From Bradyrhizobium sp. SZCCT0153 (GTDB lineage: Bacteria > Pseudomonadota > Alphaproteobacteria > Rhizobiales > Xanthobacteraceae), in the NCBI RefSeq assembly GCF_018129995.1, contig NZ_JAFCKS010000001.1, positions 1,337,001 through 1,401,000 on the forward strand: DNA of 64,000 nucleotides, read 5' to 3'. Positions 26,022 to 35,657 of the stretch are shown here, in pieces. Made by a program: the position numbers and the translations under genes. The first letter of the stretch is position 1, and every line of letters starts with the position of its first letter. The notes beneath the pieces are model-generated. The model saw only the letters and a program-made list of their open reading frames with translations. It was not told the DNA's origin and made no database searches.

Positions 26022-29000
26022 ATGGCGAGCTTCTTCATCGACAGGCCGATCTTCGCCTGGGTGGTCGCGCTGTTCATCTGTCTGGTCGGCGCAATCGCGA
26101 TTCCGCTGCTGCCGATCGCGCAGTATCCGATCATCGCGCCGCCCTCGATCTCGATCTCGACCAGCTATCCCGGCGCCTCGCCTGAAAACCTCTACAACAG
26201 CGTCACCCGGCTGATCGAGGAGGAGCTCAACGGCGCCTCCGGCATCCTCAATTTCGAATCGACCAGCGACTCGCTGGGCCAGGTCGAGATCATTGCCAAT
26301 TTCCAGCCGGGCACCGATACCAGCGCAGCCTCGGTCGAGGTGCAGAACCGCATCAAGCGCGTCGAGGCGCGGCTGCCGCGCGCGGTGATCCAGCAGGGCA
26401 TCCTGATCGAGGAAGCCTCCAGCGCGGTGCTCCAGATCATCACGCTGAACTCGACCGACGGCAGCCTCGACGAGGTCGGCCTCGGCGACTTCATGATCCG
26501 CAACGTGCTCGGCGAAATCCGCCGCATCCCGGGCGTCGGCCGCGCCACGCTCTATTCGACCGAGCGCAGCTTGCGCGTCTGGGTCGATCCGGCCAAGCTC
26601 GTCGGCTATGGGCTGACCGCCGACGACGTCAACAAGGCCATCGCCGCACAGAACGCGCAGGTCGCCTCGGGCAGCATCGGCGCCGAACCGTCGACGTCGA
26701 GACAGCGCACCTCCGCGCTGGTGCTGGTCAAGGGCCAGCTCTCGTCCCCGGACGAATTCGGCTCCATCATCCTGCGCGCCAATGCAGATGGCTCGACCGT
26801 GCGCCTGCGCGACGTCGCGCGCATCGAGGTCGGTGGCCTCAGCTACCAGTTCAACACCCGCCTCGACGGCAAGCCGACCGCGGGCCTCTCCGTGCTGATG
26901 TCGCCGACCGGCAATGCGCTGGCGACCGCAAGCGCGGTCGAGCAGAAGATGAAGGAGCTGTCGCGCTTCTTCCCGGCCAACATCTCCTACGAGATCCCCT
27001 ACAACATCACGCCGGTGGTCGAGGCCTCGATCAAGAAGGTGCTGTCGACGCTGGTCGAAGCCATCGTGCTGGTGTTCGTGGTGATGTTCCTGTTCCTGCA
27101 GAACATTCGCTACACCATCATCCCGACCATCGTGGTGCCGGTGGCGCTCCTGGGCGCCTGTACCACTCTGCTGCTCGCCGGCTACTCCATCAACATGCTC
27201 TCGATGTTCGGCATGGTGCTCGCGGTGGGTATCCTCGTCGACGACGCCATCGTCGTGGTCGAGAACGTCGAGCGCATCATGGCCGAGGAAGGCTTGCCGC
27301 CGAAGGAGGCGACGCGGAAAGCGATGTCGCAGATCACAGGCGCCATCATCGGCATCACGCTGGTGCTGATGGCGGTGTTCGTGCCGATGGCGTTCTTCCC
27401 CGGATCGGTCGGCATCATCTATCGGCAGTTCTCGGTGACCATGGTCGCCGCGATCGGCTTCTCCGCCTTCCTGGCGCTGTCGCTGACCCCGGCGCTGTGC
27501 GCCACGCTGCTCAAGCCCGTCGAAGCCGGTCATGGCCATGCCAAGAGGGGCGTGTTCGGTTGGTTCAACCGCATGCTCGAAGGCGGCAAGGAAGGCTATT
27601 CCCGCACCGTCGGCTTCTCGCTGAAGCGCACCGGCCGCTTGATGCTGGTCTATGTCGCGCTGCTCGCCGGCCTGTCCTGGGCCTTCGTCAATCTGCCCGG
27701 CGGCTTCCTGCCCGTCGACGACCAGGGCTTCGTCACCACCGACGTGCAGACGCCGTCGGATTCGTCCTACGGCCGCACCGAGGCCGTGATCGAGAAGGTG
27801 GAGAAATATCTGGCGCAGCGGCCCGGCGTCGACAACGTCACCTTCCTGACCGGCTTCAGCTTCTCCGGCCAGGGCATGAACACGGCGCAGGCCTTCATCA
27901 CGCTGAAGGACTGGTCGGAGCGGGGCCCGAAGGAATCTGCCGCCGCGATCGTCGCCGACATCAACCGCGATCTGTCCTCGTCGATCCGCGATGCAAAAAT
28001 CTCCGCACTGCAGCCGCCGCCGATCGACAATCTCGGCAACTCCTCTGGCTTCTCGTTCCGTCTCCAGGATCGCGGTCAGAAGGGCTATCCGGCCCTGATG
28101 CGCGCCGCGGACCAGTTGATCGCGGAGGCCAATGCGAGCCCGGTGCTGCAGAAGGTCTATGTCGAAGGCCTGCCCGAGGCCGGCGTGGTCAATCTCGTGA
28201 TCGACCGCGAGAAGGCCGGCGCCTTCGGCGTCACCTTCGAGGACATCAACAACACGATCTCGACCAATCTCGGCTCGAACTACATCAACGACTTCCCGAA
28301 CCGCGGCCGCATGCAGCGCGTCGTGGTGCAGGCCGATGCGCGCGACCGCATGCGGACCGAGGACATCCTCAACTACAACGTCAAGAACAGCCGCGGGCAG
28401 CTCGTGCCGTTCTCGTCCTTTGCCACTGTCGAATGGGCGCGCGGCCCGACGCAGATCGCCGGCTTCAACTATTATCCGGCGGTGCGCATCTCCGGCGAAG
28501 CCAAGCCCGGCTTCACATCGGGCGATGCCATCGCCGAGATGGAGCGGCTCGCCGGCAAGCTGCCGCGGGGCTTCGGCTATGAATGGACCGGCCAGTCGCT
28601 GCAGGAGAAGCTGTCGGGCTCGCAGGCGCCGTTCCTGCTGGCCCTCTCGATTTTCGTGGTGTTCCTGTGTCTGGCCGCTCTCTACGAGAGCTGGACCATT
28701 CCGCTCGCGGTGCTGCTCACGGTGCCGCTCGGCATCGTCGGCGCCGTGATCGCGGCGATGCTGCGGGGCTTGCCCAACGACGTCTATTTCACCGTCGGCC
28801 TGATCACCATCATCGGCCTTGCCGCCAAGGACGCGATCCTGATCATCGAGTTCGCCAAGGACCTGCGCAAGGAGGGCAAGCCGCTGGTCGACGCCACCAT
28901 CGAGGCCTGCCGCCTGCGCTTCCGCCCGATCCTGATGACCGGCCTTGCCTTCATCTGCGGCGTGCTGCCGATGGCGATTGCGCATGGCGCCGGCGGCGCC

Positions 29001-29180
29001 AGCCAGCAGGCGCTCGGCTCCATCGTGATGGGAGGCATGATCGCCGTGGTGATTTTGGCGTTGCTGATGGTGCCGGTGTTCTTCGTCTCGGTGCAGCGCG
29101 TGCTGGCGGGGGATCGGGAGCCGAAGGCGGCTAAGGAAGGCGAAGCGTATGGGCCGCCGGCGCCAGCGCGGCCGGGTTAA
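26022..29180 (+). CDS. RND multidrug efflux permease (AcrB/MexB, HAE1 family)
   Basis: 1052 aa, the normal HAE1 length. It begins MASFFIDRPIFAWVVALFIC and carries both AcrB proton-relay Asp residues at identical numbering (D407, D408 in GILVDDAIVVVENVER), with the relay Lys in GLAAKDAILIIEFAKDL. Two large periplasmic loops follow TM1 and TM7. As a trimer it would export hydrophobic drugs or metabolites using proton motive force. Translationally linked to the adaptor. No adjacent regulator or TolC-type gene is present. Confidence 0.97.
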   Translation: MASFFIDRPIFAWVVALFICLVGAIAIPLLPIAQYPIIAPPSISISTSYPGASPENLYNSVTRLIEEELNGASGILNFESTSDSLGQVEIIANFQPGTDTSAASVEVQNRIKRVEARLPRAVIQQGILIEEASSAVLQIITLNSTDGSLDEVGLGDFMIRNVLGEIRRIPGVGRATLYSTERSLRVWVDPAKLVGYGLTADDVNKAIAAQNAQVASGSIGAEPSTSRQRTSALVLVKGQLSSPDEFGSIILRANADGSTVRLRDVARIEVGGLSYQFNTRLDGKPTAGLSVLMSPTGNALATASAVEQKMKELSRFFPANISYEIPYNITPVVEASIKKVLSTLVEAIVLVFVVMFLFLQNIRYTIIPTIVVPVALLGACTTLLLAGYSINMLSMFGMVLAVGILVDDAIVVVENVERIMAEEGLPPKEATRKAMSQITGAIIGITLVLMAVFVPMAFFPGSVGIIYRQFSVTMVAAIGFSAFLALSLTPALCATLLKPVEAGHGHAKRGVFGWFNRMLEGGKEGYSRTVGFSLKRTGRLMLVYVALLAGLSWAFVNLPGGFLPVDDQGFVTTDVQTPSDSSYGRTEAVIEKVEKYLAQRPGVDNVTFLTGFSFSGQGMNTAQAFITLKDWSERGPKESAAAIVADINRDLSSSIRDAKISALQPPPIDNLGNSSGFSFRLQDRGQKGYPALMRAADQLIAEANASPVLQKVYVEGLPEAGVVNLVIDREKAGAFGVTFEDINNTISTNLGSNYINDFPNRGRMQRVVVQADARDRMRTEDILNYNVKNSRGQLVPFSSFATVEWARGPTQIAGFNYYPAVRISGEAKPGFTSGDAIAEMERLAGKLPRGFGYEWTGQSLQEKLSGSQAPFLLALSIFVVFLCLAALYESWTIPLAVLLTVPLGIVGAVIAAMLRGLPNDVYFTVGLITIIGLAAKDAILIIEFAKDLRKEGKPLVDATIEACRLRFRPILMTGLAFICGVLPMAIAHGAGGASQQALGSIVMGGMIAVVILALLMVPVFFVSVQRVLAGDREPKAAKEGEAYGPPAPARPG

Positions 29181-29376
29181 CCTCCGTCGTCATTCCTGGC
29201 GCGCCTCTTGGGCACGAGCCCGGAATCCATCGCCCCACCCTGTATGCCGATCAATGGTTTTCGGGCTCGGCTTGCTTTCTCGGGGTCGTCAATCCAGACT
29301 GCATCTCTGGATTGAAGGGGCGTGTCGCCGCACCGCGCGGCAAATGCACAGACAGCCCGCCAATTGAGAGCATGTG

Positions 29377-30504
29377 ATGCGTCTGACCGACATTGCGATC
29401 ACCAATTATCGCTCCATCCGGCGGCTCTCCATTCCCATCCATCCCCTGTCCGTGTTTGTCGGTGAGAATGGTGTCGGCAAATCCAATCTCTACAAGTCCC
29501 TGTCGCTGTTGCGCGACGCGGCAATCGGGCAGATCACGCGGACGATCGCCGACGAGGGCGGCTTGAATTCGGTCTGCTGGTCGGGCATCCGCAAACGCGG
29601 CGAGGATGGGCGACTGCAATTATCGGCGAGATTCGATCGGCTGAGATATTCCATCGAGATCGGATTTCCCAGTCCGGCATCGGCGGCGTTTGCCGGGGAG
29701 CCGATGATCAAGGAAGAAAGCATCGAGGCGACGCAGGGCAAGCGAACGGTTCGCTTGATGGAGCGGAGGAATTCGCTCGTCAGCATCCGCGACGACAGCG
29801 GCGCATGGGTCAACCACAAGGATGCGGTGCTGCCGTCCGAGCAGGCGCTGGCGGGCTTTTACAACGGCAAGGAATGCCCCGAGATCGATCTGATCAGAAA
29901 CGCGATGCTGGGCTGGCGCTTCTATCACGATTTCCGCACCGATCCGGCATCGCTGATCCGAAAGCCCTGCCTGGCGATCACGACGCCCTCGCTTAGCGCT
30001 GATGGAAGCGACCTGGCTGCGGCCCTGGCGACGCTTTACACCATTCGCGGAGACGCCACCGATTTGCAGGACGCAATCCAGGATGCCTTCCCGGGCGCCG
30101 AGCTCCGCGCATGGGAAGAGGGCGGCCGGTGCGAATTCGCTCTTCAACTGGCGGACATGCCGCGGCCGTTCAGGGCCCACGAACTCTCCGACGGGACGCT
30201 GAAATACATCTGCCTGCTCGCGGTGTTCATGGGCTACCGGCTGCCGCCGTTCATCGCCCTGAACGAACCCGAGACCAGCCTGCATCCGTCGCTGCTGTCG
30301 CCTTTGGCCCGTCTGATCGCCAAGGCATCAAGCCGTGCCGACATCTGGATCGTCACCCATTCGGAACAGTTGATGGAAGCCTTGCGAAGCGAGAGCGCGG
30401 TCCCGCTCCGCCGCGTGATCAAGTCAAACGGCGCCACGAATATCGAGGGCCTGACTCTCGGCGGCGAATATCGCGAGGAGGAGCCGGAGGATGGCGACTC
30501 TTAG
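29377..30504 (+). CDS. Orphan AAA15-type ATPase (COG4637-like)
   Basis: 375 aa from the ATG at 29377 (GAGAG six bases upstream; a GTG at 29374 is possible). Walker A GENGVGKS (29-36) follows an N-terminal ITNYRSIRR typical of RecF/SMC-like P-loop proteins. The signature-like ELSDGTLKYICL and a Walker B-like region ALNEPETSLHPSLL precede a sensor WIVTHSEQ. The Asn in LNEPE replaces the usual Asp, as in some COG4637 proteins. No nuclease or toxin partner is adjacent, so it does not look like an OLD or RloAB defence operon. Function unknown. Confidence 0.8.
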   Translation: MRLTDIAITNYRSIRRLSIPIHPLSVFVGENGVGKSNLYKSLSLLRDAAIGQITRTIADEGGLNSVCWSGIRKRGEDGRLQLSARFDRLRYSIEIGFPSPASAAFAGEPMIKEESIEATQGKRTVRLMERRNSLVSIRDDSGAWVNHKDAVLPSEQALAGFYNGKECPEIDLIRNAMLGWRFYHDFRTDPASLIRKPCLAITTPSLSADGSDLAAALATLYTIRGDATDLQDAIQDAFPGAELRAWEEGGRCEFALQLADMPRPFRAHELSDGTLKYICLLAVFMGYRLPPFIALNEPETSLHPSLLSPLARLIAKASSRADIWIVTHSEQLMEALRSESAVPLRRVIKSNGATNIEGLTLGGEYREEEPEDGDS

Positions 30505-30536
30505 CCGTTGCGCATCGAGCCGTCGCGCGACCGAGC

Positions 30537-31322
30537 CTACTTCCGCAAAATCTTCACAAGCTCCCCGTGCACGAACTCATTCCCGCACACCACATGCCCG
30601 GTCACGACCGGATCACCTGGCGTGTCGATATCCGTCACCGTGCCACCCGCTTCGCGGACCATGATCAGGCCGGCGGCGACGTCCCAGGATTGCAGATTGC
30701 GTTCCCAGTAGCCGTCGAGGCGGCCGGCGGCGACGAAGGCGAGGTCGAGGGAGGCGGCGCCGAAACGGCGCAGGCCGGCGACGCGGTCCTGGATCGCGGT
30801 CATCTCGCGGCGGAATTCCTCGTGGTCGCCGCGGCCAATATGAGGCAGGCCGCAGGCCACCACGCATTCGTTGAGCTGGCGGCGGCCGGCGACGCGCAGG
30901 CGCTGGTCGTTGAGGAAGGCGCCCTTGCCGCGTTCGGCGATGTAGAGCTCGTCATTGGCGGGGTTGTAGATCACGCCCGCGATGATCGTGCCTTCGCGCG
31001 AAAGACCGATCGAGATCGCGAATTGCGGGATGCCGTGCAGGAAGTTGGTGGTGCCGTCGAGCGGATCGACGATCCAGGTGTGGCTCTTGTCGCTGCCCTC
31101 GCGCATTCCCCCTTCCTCGCCGATGAAGCCGTAGCCGGGCCGGGCCTTGGCGAGGTCCTGGTAGAGGATCTCCTCGGCGCGCTTGTCGGCGAGCGAGACG
31201 AAATTCGCCGGCCCCTTCAGCGAGACCTGGAGATGCTCGATCTCGCCGAGATCGCGCTTGAGGCTGCGGCCGGCGCGGCGCGCGGCCTTGACCATGACGT
31301 TGATAGTGGCGGAATACAGCAT
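30537..31322 (-). CDS. suhB: Inositol-1-monophosphatase family protein
   Basis: 261 aa with the IMPase metal motifs: GEEGG (E69, E70), WIVDPLDGTTNFLHGIP (D86, D89) and the C-terminal VAAGRLDGYWERNLQSWDVA. Members dephosphorylate inositol phosphate or related sugar phosphates; SuhB also acts in rRNA antitermination in some bacteria. It ends a minus-strand run from tkt, 84 bp after the Sel1-repeat gene. The symbol is by family, and the phosphatase specificity is not settled. Confidence 0.92.
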   Translation of the reverse strand: MLYSATINVMVKAARRAGRSLKRDLGEIEHLQVSLKGPANFVSLADKRAEEILYQDLAKARPGYGFIGEEGGMREGSDKSHTWIVDPLDGTTNFLHGIPQFAISIGLSREGTIIAGVIYNPANDELYIAERGKGAFLNDQRLRVAGRRQLNECVVACGLPHIGRGDHEEFRREMTAIQDRVAGLRRFGAASLDLAFVAAGRLDGYWERNLQSWDVAAGLIMVREAGGTVTDIDTPGDPVVTGHVVCGNEFVHGELVKILRK

Positions 31323-31406
31323 GTGCTCTGGTCTTGATCGGGGGAAATGGCGCGAAATCGCGCCTGTTTGAGGGATGGGGTGCCCTGCGAGGGGCCCAAC
31401 GTCAAG

Positions 31407-32483
31407 TCATTTGGTCCCGAGCCATTTCCTGGCGGCAGCCTCCGCCTTGGCCCGGTCCTCGGCCGGCAGATCGGACAATTGCTTGTCGAGCTCCGGATCG
31501 CCCTTGCCGCCGGTCTTGGCCACCAGATGCCATTTAAAGCCCTCGACCTTGTCCACGGGCGTGCCCATGCCATTGATCAGCACCCAGGCCAGCCGGTTCT
31601 GCGCGATCGCGCTGCCCTGGCGGGACGCCTTGCGGAGCAGTGCTACGGCTGCCGGCTCGTTCTTCGGCGTGCCGGTGCCGTTGAACATGGCGATGGCATA
31701 TTCGACCTCGGCATCGACATTGTCGGCCAGCGAGGCGGCCTGGAGCAGCCGCACCGACCGTTCCGGGTCCTTCGGCACGCCGGTGCCTTCCTTGTAGAAG
31801 GTCGCGAGCGCATATTGGGCCTCGGGCAGGCCCGCATCGGCGGCCTGGCGCAGCAGTTCGGCGGACCGCTTGACGTCCTGCGGCAGGGTCTGGCCGTCGA
31901 GGTAGAGCAAAGCGAGGTTATAGGCCGCCTTGGGCTCGCCGAGCTTGGCGGCGGAGGCCATCAGCTTCACCGCCTCGCCCTTGTCGACCGGGCCGCCACG
32001 GCCGGCGATGCGCATCATGGCGAGCGCGAACATCGCCTCGCGGTCGCCGGCGTCGGACGCACGTTTGTACCATTCGAGCGCCTTGGCGTAGTTGCGGCGG
32101 ATGCCCATGGCGTTGGAATAGAGCTCGCCCAGCATGGTCATCGCCTTGGGATCGCCTGCTTGAGCGCGGGCAGTGGCGAGCTCGAACGCGGTCTTGTACT
32201 GGCCGCGCTGGTAGGCGCCGAACACCAGATCGACGTTGGAATTGTCGGTCGGAGGCGCCGGGATCACGGTCGGGGCCGGGGACGGCTGGGGGGAGGCCGA
32301 AGGTTTTGGTGCCGGCGCCGCTTCCTTCTTCTTGGTGATCGTATGAGGCGTGGCCTTTGGCTTGTCCTTGGCCTTTTCGGCCGAGGGACTCGGCGTTGCC
32401 GCGGGCGGCGTGATCTGGAGCTGCGCGGCCGCGGGCGCCGTCAGCAGCAGCGTGGCCAGCATGGTGATGCGCGGGAGCTTCAT
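31407..32483 (-). CDS. Sel1-like/TPR repeat periplasmic protein
   Basis: 358 aa. A signal peptide (MKLPRITMLATLLLTAPAAA) is followed by a Pro/Lys-rich linker (about 22-85) and then six or so Sel1-like 36-residue repeats, such as PKAMTMLGELYSNAMGIRR and AQYALATFYKEGTGVPKDPE. Such solenoids mediate protein-protein contacts in the periplasm. It sits in a tight minus-strand series, 8 bp after the ThiE-like gene, but partner and role are unknown. Confidence 0.88.
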   Translation of the reverse strand: MKLPRITMLATLLLTAPAAAQLQITPPAATPSPSAEKAKDKPKATPHTITKKKEAAPAPKPSASPQPSPAPTVIPAPPTDNSNVDLVFGAYQRGQYKTAFELATARAQAGDPKAMTMLGELYSNAMGIRRNYAKALEWYKRASDAGDREAMFALAMMRIAGRGGPVDKGEAVKLMASAAKLGEPKAAYNLALLYLDGQTLPQDVKRSAELLRQAADAGLPEAQYALATFYKEGTGVPKDPERSVRLLQAASLADNVDAEVEYAIAMFNGTGTPKNEPAAVALLRKASRQGSAIAQNRLAWVLINGMGTPVDKVEGFKWHLVAKTGGKGDPELDKQLSDLPAEDRAKAEAAARKWLGTK

Positions 32484-32491
32484 GTTGGGCG

Positions 32492-33181
32492 CTAGCCGTG
32501 CTCCTGGCCCGCAGGATTTTTGCCCGCAAGCGCGGTCGCATGGGCCTTCTTGATCACAGCGTCCACCTCGACCAGCGCGGTCCCGGGGCCGCGCGGATCG
32601 GCCCAGATGAACTCGCCGACCAGCACGAAATCGGCGCCGCTGACCGCGAAGTCATGGGCTTCGTCGATCGAATTGGCGAAGCCGACGCAGGGCGGCTCGA
32701 ACAGCTCCGCCCACCAGTCCAGCCGCTCGGCAATCGCCTGGGACGACGGGCGCTGGCCTTTCCCGTCGGGTTCGCCGAACAGCACGTAGTCGGCACCCAT
32801 CTCGCCCGCATCCATGGAGTGGTGCCGCGTCGTCAGCCCGCCGACGCCGGCGATGCGATCGGGCTTGAGCGATGGCAGAGCCTCTTTCAGCGCGGCGATG
32901 CCGGGCAGGTGCGCGCCGTCGGCGCCGCCGCGTGCGACGAGCTCGGCATGGCCGTCGACGAGCAGGGCTGCACCCGCTTTCTGCACGACCGGCGCCAGCG
33001 CCTTGATGCGCGAGATCATGGTACGCTGGTCGGTCTCCTTCAGCCGCAGCAGCACGGCCGCGACGTCGGCGGAGCCGAGCAGGCCGGGCAGCTCGGCCAG
33101 AAGCGAAGCGGGATCGTCAACGATGGGCGTCGCGAGATAGAGGCGCGGCGCCGGGCGCGGCGGAGGCGATTTGTTCGACAA
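32492..33181 (-). CDS. Thiamine phosphate synthase-like protein
   Basis: 229 aa from a TTG at 33181, three bases after the class I aldolase stop. TIM-barrel segments of the ThiE/TMP-TENI family are present: RLYLATPIVDDP, AALLVDGHAELVARGGADGA, VGGLTTRHHSMDAGEMGADY and GADFVLVGEFIW. Canonical ThiE has NDR where this reads VDG, and HLGQ where this reads HLPG, so it may be a divergent paralogue rather than the thiamin enzyme. The position in a sugar-phosphate gene row does not explain it. Confidence 0.72.
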   Translation of the reverse strand: MSNKSPPPRPAPRLYLATPIVDDPASLLAELPGLLGSADVAAVLLRLKETDQRTMISRIKALAPVVQKAGAALLVDGHAELVARGGADGAHLPGIAALKEALPSLKPDRIAGVGGLTTRHHSMDAGEMGADYVLFGEPDGKGQRPSSQAIAERLDWWAELFEPPCVGFANSIDEAHDFAVSGADFVLVGEFIWADPRGPGTALVEVDAVIKKAHATALAGKNPAGQEHG

Positions 33182-33184
33182 GAT

Positions 33185-34225
33185 CTAGGCTGCCTTCTGT
33201 TCCAGGCTGCTTTGCCATTCGCCCCTGGAGGCGAGGCCATTCATGCGGGCGCGATGACTGAATGCGTGCTGTCCGGCTGCGACATTCTCGGCCTTGCCGG
33301 ACCAGGCCTTCTGCGGCGCGGCCTGCAGTGCCCGGCCGTAGGAGAAGGTCAGGCCCCAGGGCAGCGGGCCAAGCTTGTGCATGGCGTTGAGATGCGCCGT
33401 TGCCTCTTCGTCCGACTGACCGCCGGAGAGGAAGGCGATGCCGGGCACCGCCGCGGGCACGCAGGCCTTGAGCAGCCGCATCGTCTTCTCCGCGACCTCC
33501 GCGACGGAAGCCTGCTTCGCGCATTTCTTGCCAGAGATCGCCATGTTCGGCTTGAGCACCATGCCTTCGAGCGCGACGCGCTGCACGCGCAATTCCTGAA
33601 ACGTCTTGTTGAGCACGCGGCTCGTCACCTCATAGCAGCGATCGATGTCGTGGTCGCCGTCCATCAGCACTTCCGGCTCGACGATCGGCACGATCTGGGC
33701 GGCCTGGCACAGCGCCGCGTAGCGCGCCAGCGCATGGGCGTTGACGCCGATCGCGGTCATCGAGGGAATGCCCCGGCCGTCAGAGCCGCTCGCGATATCG
33801 ATCACCGCGCGCCATTTGGCGAAGCGCGCGCCGCGCTCGTAATATTTCTGCAGGCGCTCGGCGAGCTTGTCGAGCCCGACGGTGACTGTTTCACCCGGGC
33901 ACATCGGCAAGGCTTGCGTGCCCTCGTCGACCTTGATGCCGGGAATGGCGCCGTTCTGCTCGATCAGCTTGACCAGGGGCGTGCCGTCCTTCGCGTTCTG
34001 CCAGATCGTCTCGTCATAGAGGATCACGCCGGAGATGTACCGGCTCATGGCTTCCTTCGAGCGGAACAGCATCTCGCGATAGTCGCGGCGGTTCTCCTCA
34101 GTCGATTCCACGCCGATCGCGTCAAAGCGCTTCTTGATGGTGCCGGAGGATTCGTCGGCGGCGAGGATGCCCTTGCCGGGCGCGACCATGGCGGTCGCGA
34201 TCCTGTTGAGCTCAGTCAGATTCAT
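33185..34225 (-). CDS. Class I fructose-bisphosphate aldolase
   Basis: 346 aa from the ATG at 34225 (GGGAGGACC upstream; the longer frame lacks a site). Class I aldolase blocks: MVAPGKGILAADESSGTIKK, the Schiff-base Lys225 in GMVLKPNMAISG, and FLSGGQSDEEATAHLNAM. The enzyme cleaves fructose-1,6-bisphosphate to dihydroxyacetone phosphate and glyceraldehyde-3-phosphate by an imine mechanism, without metal. A metal-dependent class II aldolase with the same reaction is encoded next to it. Confidence 0.95.
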   Translation of the reverse strand: MNLTELNRIATAMVAPGKGILAADESSGTIKKRFDAIGVESTEENRRDYREMLFRSKEAMSRYISGVILYDETIWQNAKDGTPLVKLIEQNGAIPGIKVDEGTQALPMCPGETVTVGLDKLAERLQKYYERGARFAKWRAVIDIASGSDGRGIPSMTAIGVNAHALARYAALCQAAQIVPIVEPEVLMDGDHDIDRCYEVTSRVLNKTFQELRVQRVALEGMVLKPNMAISGKKCAKQASVAEVAEKTMRLLKACVPAAVPGIAFLSGGQSDEEATAHLNAMHKLGPLPWGLTFSYGRALQAAPQKAWSGKAENVAAGQHAFSHRARMNGLASRGEWQSSLEQKAA

Positions 34226-34354
34226 CGAGAGGTCCTCCCAAAACGATTCTGCCCTTGCCCGTGAAAATAGACCGTTCTCGGGCAAATGCCGAGTTAACGT
34301 TCGTCGCAGGGTAAAGGGGGGAGGTCGGGTGGGGTAAGTGTTAGGCCGGTCGGG

Positions 34355-34502
34355 CGGCTCTTCGCCCCGCTTGCGGGGAGAGGTCGGATTTTACGCGCCG
34401 CGTAAAATCCGGGTGAGGGGGTACAGGTCTATCGATAGGGCGCAACTCGCGGAGAGAGCCCCTCACCCCGACCCTCTCCCCGTAAGAACGGGGCGAGGGA
34501 GG
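34355..34502. repeat. Palindromic intergenic repeat, family B variant
   Basis: Inverted arms CGCCCCGCTTGCGGGGAGAG and CTCTCCCCGTAAGAACGGGG flank an inner hairpin ATTTTACGCG-CCGCGTAAAAT. About 148 bp, filling most of the 297-bp gap between the two aldolase genes; nothing else is seen in that gap. Related to 41271-41390. Confidence 0.7.
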
Positions 34503-34521
34503 GATAGAGCGTGCGCCTTGC

Positions 34522-35589
34522 TTAAGCCACCTTCGGGGCGAGCTCGCCCTTGGCGTAGCGCTTGGCCATCTCGGCGGTGGTCAGGACCTTCTTGATCTTG
34601 GAGGCCTGGCCGGCCGTGTTGAATTCCTGGAGCCTCTGCTTGCACAGCTTGGTCATCGCCTCCATCGCGGGCTTCAGGTATTTGCGCGGGTCGAACTCTT
34701 CCGGATTGTCCTTGAGCACCTTCCGGATCTGGCCGGTCATCGCCATGCGGTTGTCGGTGTCGATGTTGATCTTGCGCACGCCGTGCTTGATGCCGCGCTG
34801 GATCTCGGCCACCGGCACACCCCAGGTCGGCTTCATCTTGCCGCCATAGGCGTTGATGATGTCCTGAAGATCCTGCGGCACCGACGAGGAGCCGTGCATG
34901 ACGAGGTGCGTGTTCGGCAGCTTGCGGTGGATCTCCTCGATCACGTTCATGGCGAGGATGTCGCCGTCCGGCTTGCGGGTGAATTTGTAAGCACCGTGAG
35001 ACGTCCCCATCGCGATCGCGAGCGCGTCGACCTGGGTCTCCTGGACGAACTTCACGGCCTCGTCCGGATTGGTCAGGAGCTGGTCGTGGCTCAGCTTGCC
35101 TTCGGCGCCGTGGCCGTCTTCCTTGTCGCCCATGCCGGTCTCGAGCGAGCCGAGCACGCCGAGCTCGCCTTCGACCGAGATGCCGCCGAGATGGGCCATG
35201 TCGGTCACCGTCTTGGTGACGCCGACATTGTAGCTCCAGTCGCCGGGGGTCTTGCCGTCGGCCTTGAGCGAGCCGTCCATCATCACCGAGGTGAAGCCGG
35301 CCTGGATCGCGGTCATGCAGGTCGCGGCCTCGTTGCCGTGGTCGAGATGCACGCAGACCGGAATGTGCGGATAGATCTCGGTCACGGCATCCATCATGTG
35401 CTTGAGCATGATGTCGTTGGCGTAGGAGCGCGCACCGCGCGAGGCCTGGATGATGACGGGCGCGTCGACCTGGTTGGCGGCGTCCATGATCGCCAGCGCC
35501 TGCTCCATGTTATTGATGTTGAAGGCCGGTACGCCGTAATCGTTCTCCGCCGCATGGTCGAGCAATTGACGCAACGTGATCCGAGCCAT
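34522..35589 (-). CDS. Class II fructose-bisphosphate aldolase (Calvin-cycle subtype)
   Basis: 355 aa from the ATG at 35589 ([20 protein letters not shown]). Zinc-site motifs HLDHGNE (H81, D83, H84) and a later [10 protein letters not shown] are intact, and the protein is close to the Calvin-cycle (CbbA) subtype by length. It catalyses reversible aldol cleavage of fructose-1,6-bisphosphate and, in CbbA enzymes, sedoheptulose-1,7-bisphosphate. It follows pgk by 68 bp in the tkt-gap-pgk series, fitting a gluconeogenic/Calvin role. Confidence 0.95.
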   Translation of the reverse strand: MARITLRQLLDHAAENDYGVPAFNINNMEQALAIMDAANQVDAPVIIQASRGARSYANDIMLKHMMDAVTEIYPHIPVCVHLDHGNEAATCMTAIQAGFTSVMMDGSLKADGKTPGDWSYNVGVTKTVTDMAHLGGISVEGELGVLGSLETGMGDKEDGHGAEGKLSHDQLLTNPDEAVKFVQETQVDALAIAMGTSHGAYKFTRKPDGDILAMNVIEEIHRKLPNTHLVMHGSSSVPQDLQDIINAYGGKMKPTWGVPVAEIQRGIKHGVRKINIDTDNRMAMTGQIRKVLKDNPEEFDPRKYLKPAMEAMTKLCKQRLQEFNTAGQASKIKKVLTTAEMAKRYAKGELAPKVA

Positions 35590-35657
35590 CTGTCTTTTTC
35601 TCCCGTTTGGGCCTGCAAGGCTGACTTGAAAGGCCGACTGATTACTTGATGCGCAGC

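Noticed and set aside
24825..28985. 1386-residue open frame on the minus strand opposite the RND pump genes
   Set aside because: The plus strand encodes clear AcrA/AcrB homologues with catalytic residues. The antisense product is Asp/Arg/His-rich with no recognisable domain, a normal result of GC-rich codon use.
29377..30504. Defence operon built on the AAA ATPase
   Set aside because: No nuclease, toxin or methylase gene is adjacent; flanking genes are an efflux pump and an inositol phosphatase, so the call stays at orphan ATPase.
32498..34264. 588-residue plus-strand open frame across the ThiE-like and class I aldolase genes
   Set aside because: It spans two recognised minus-strand genes and shows no domain; it is an antisense shadow.
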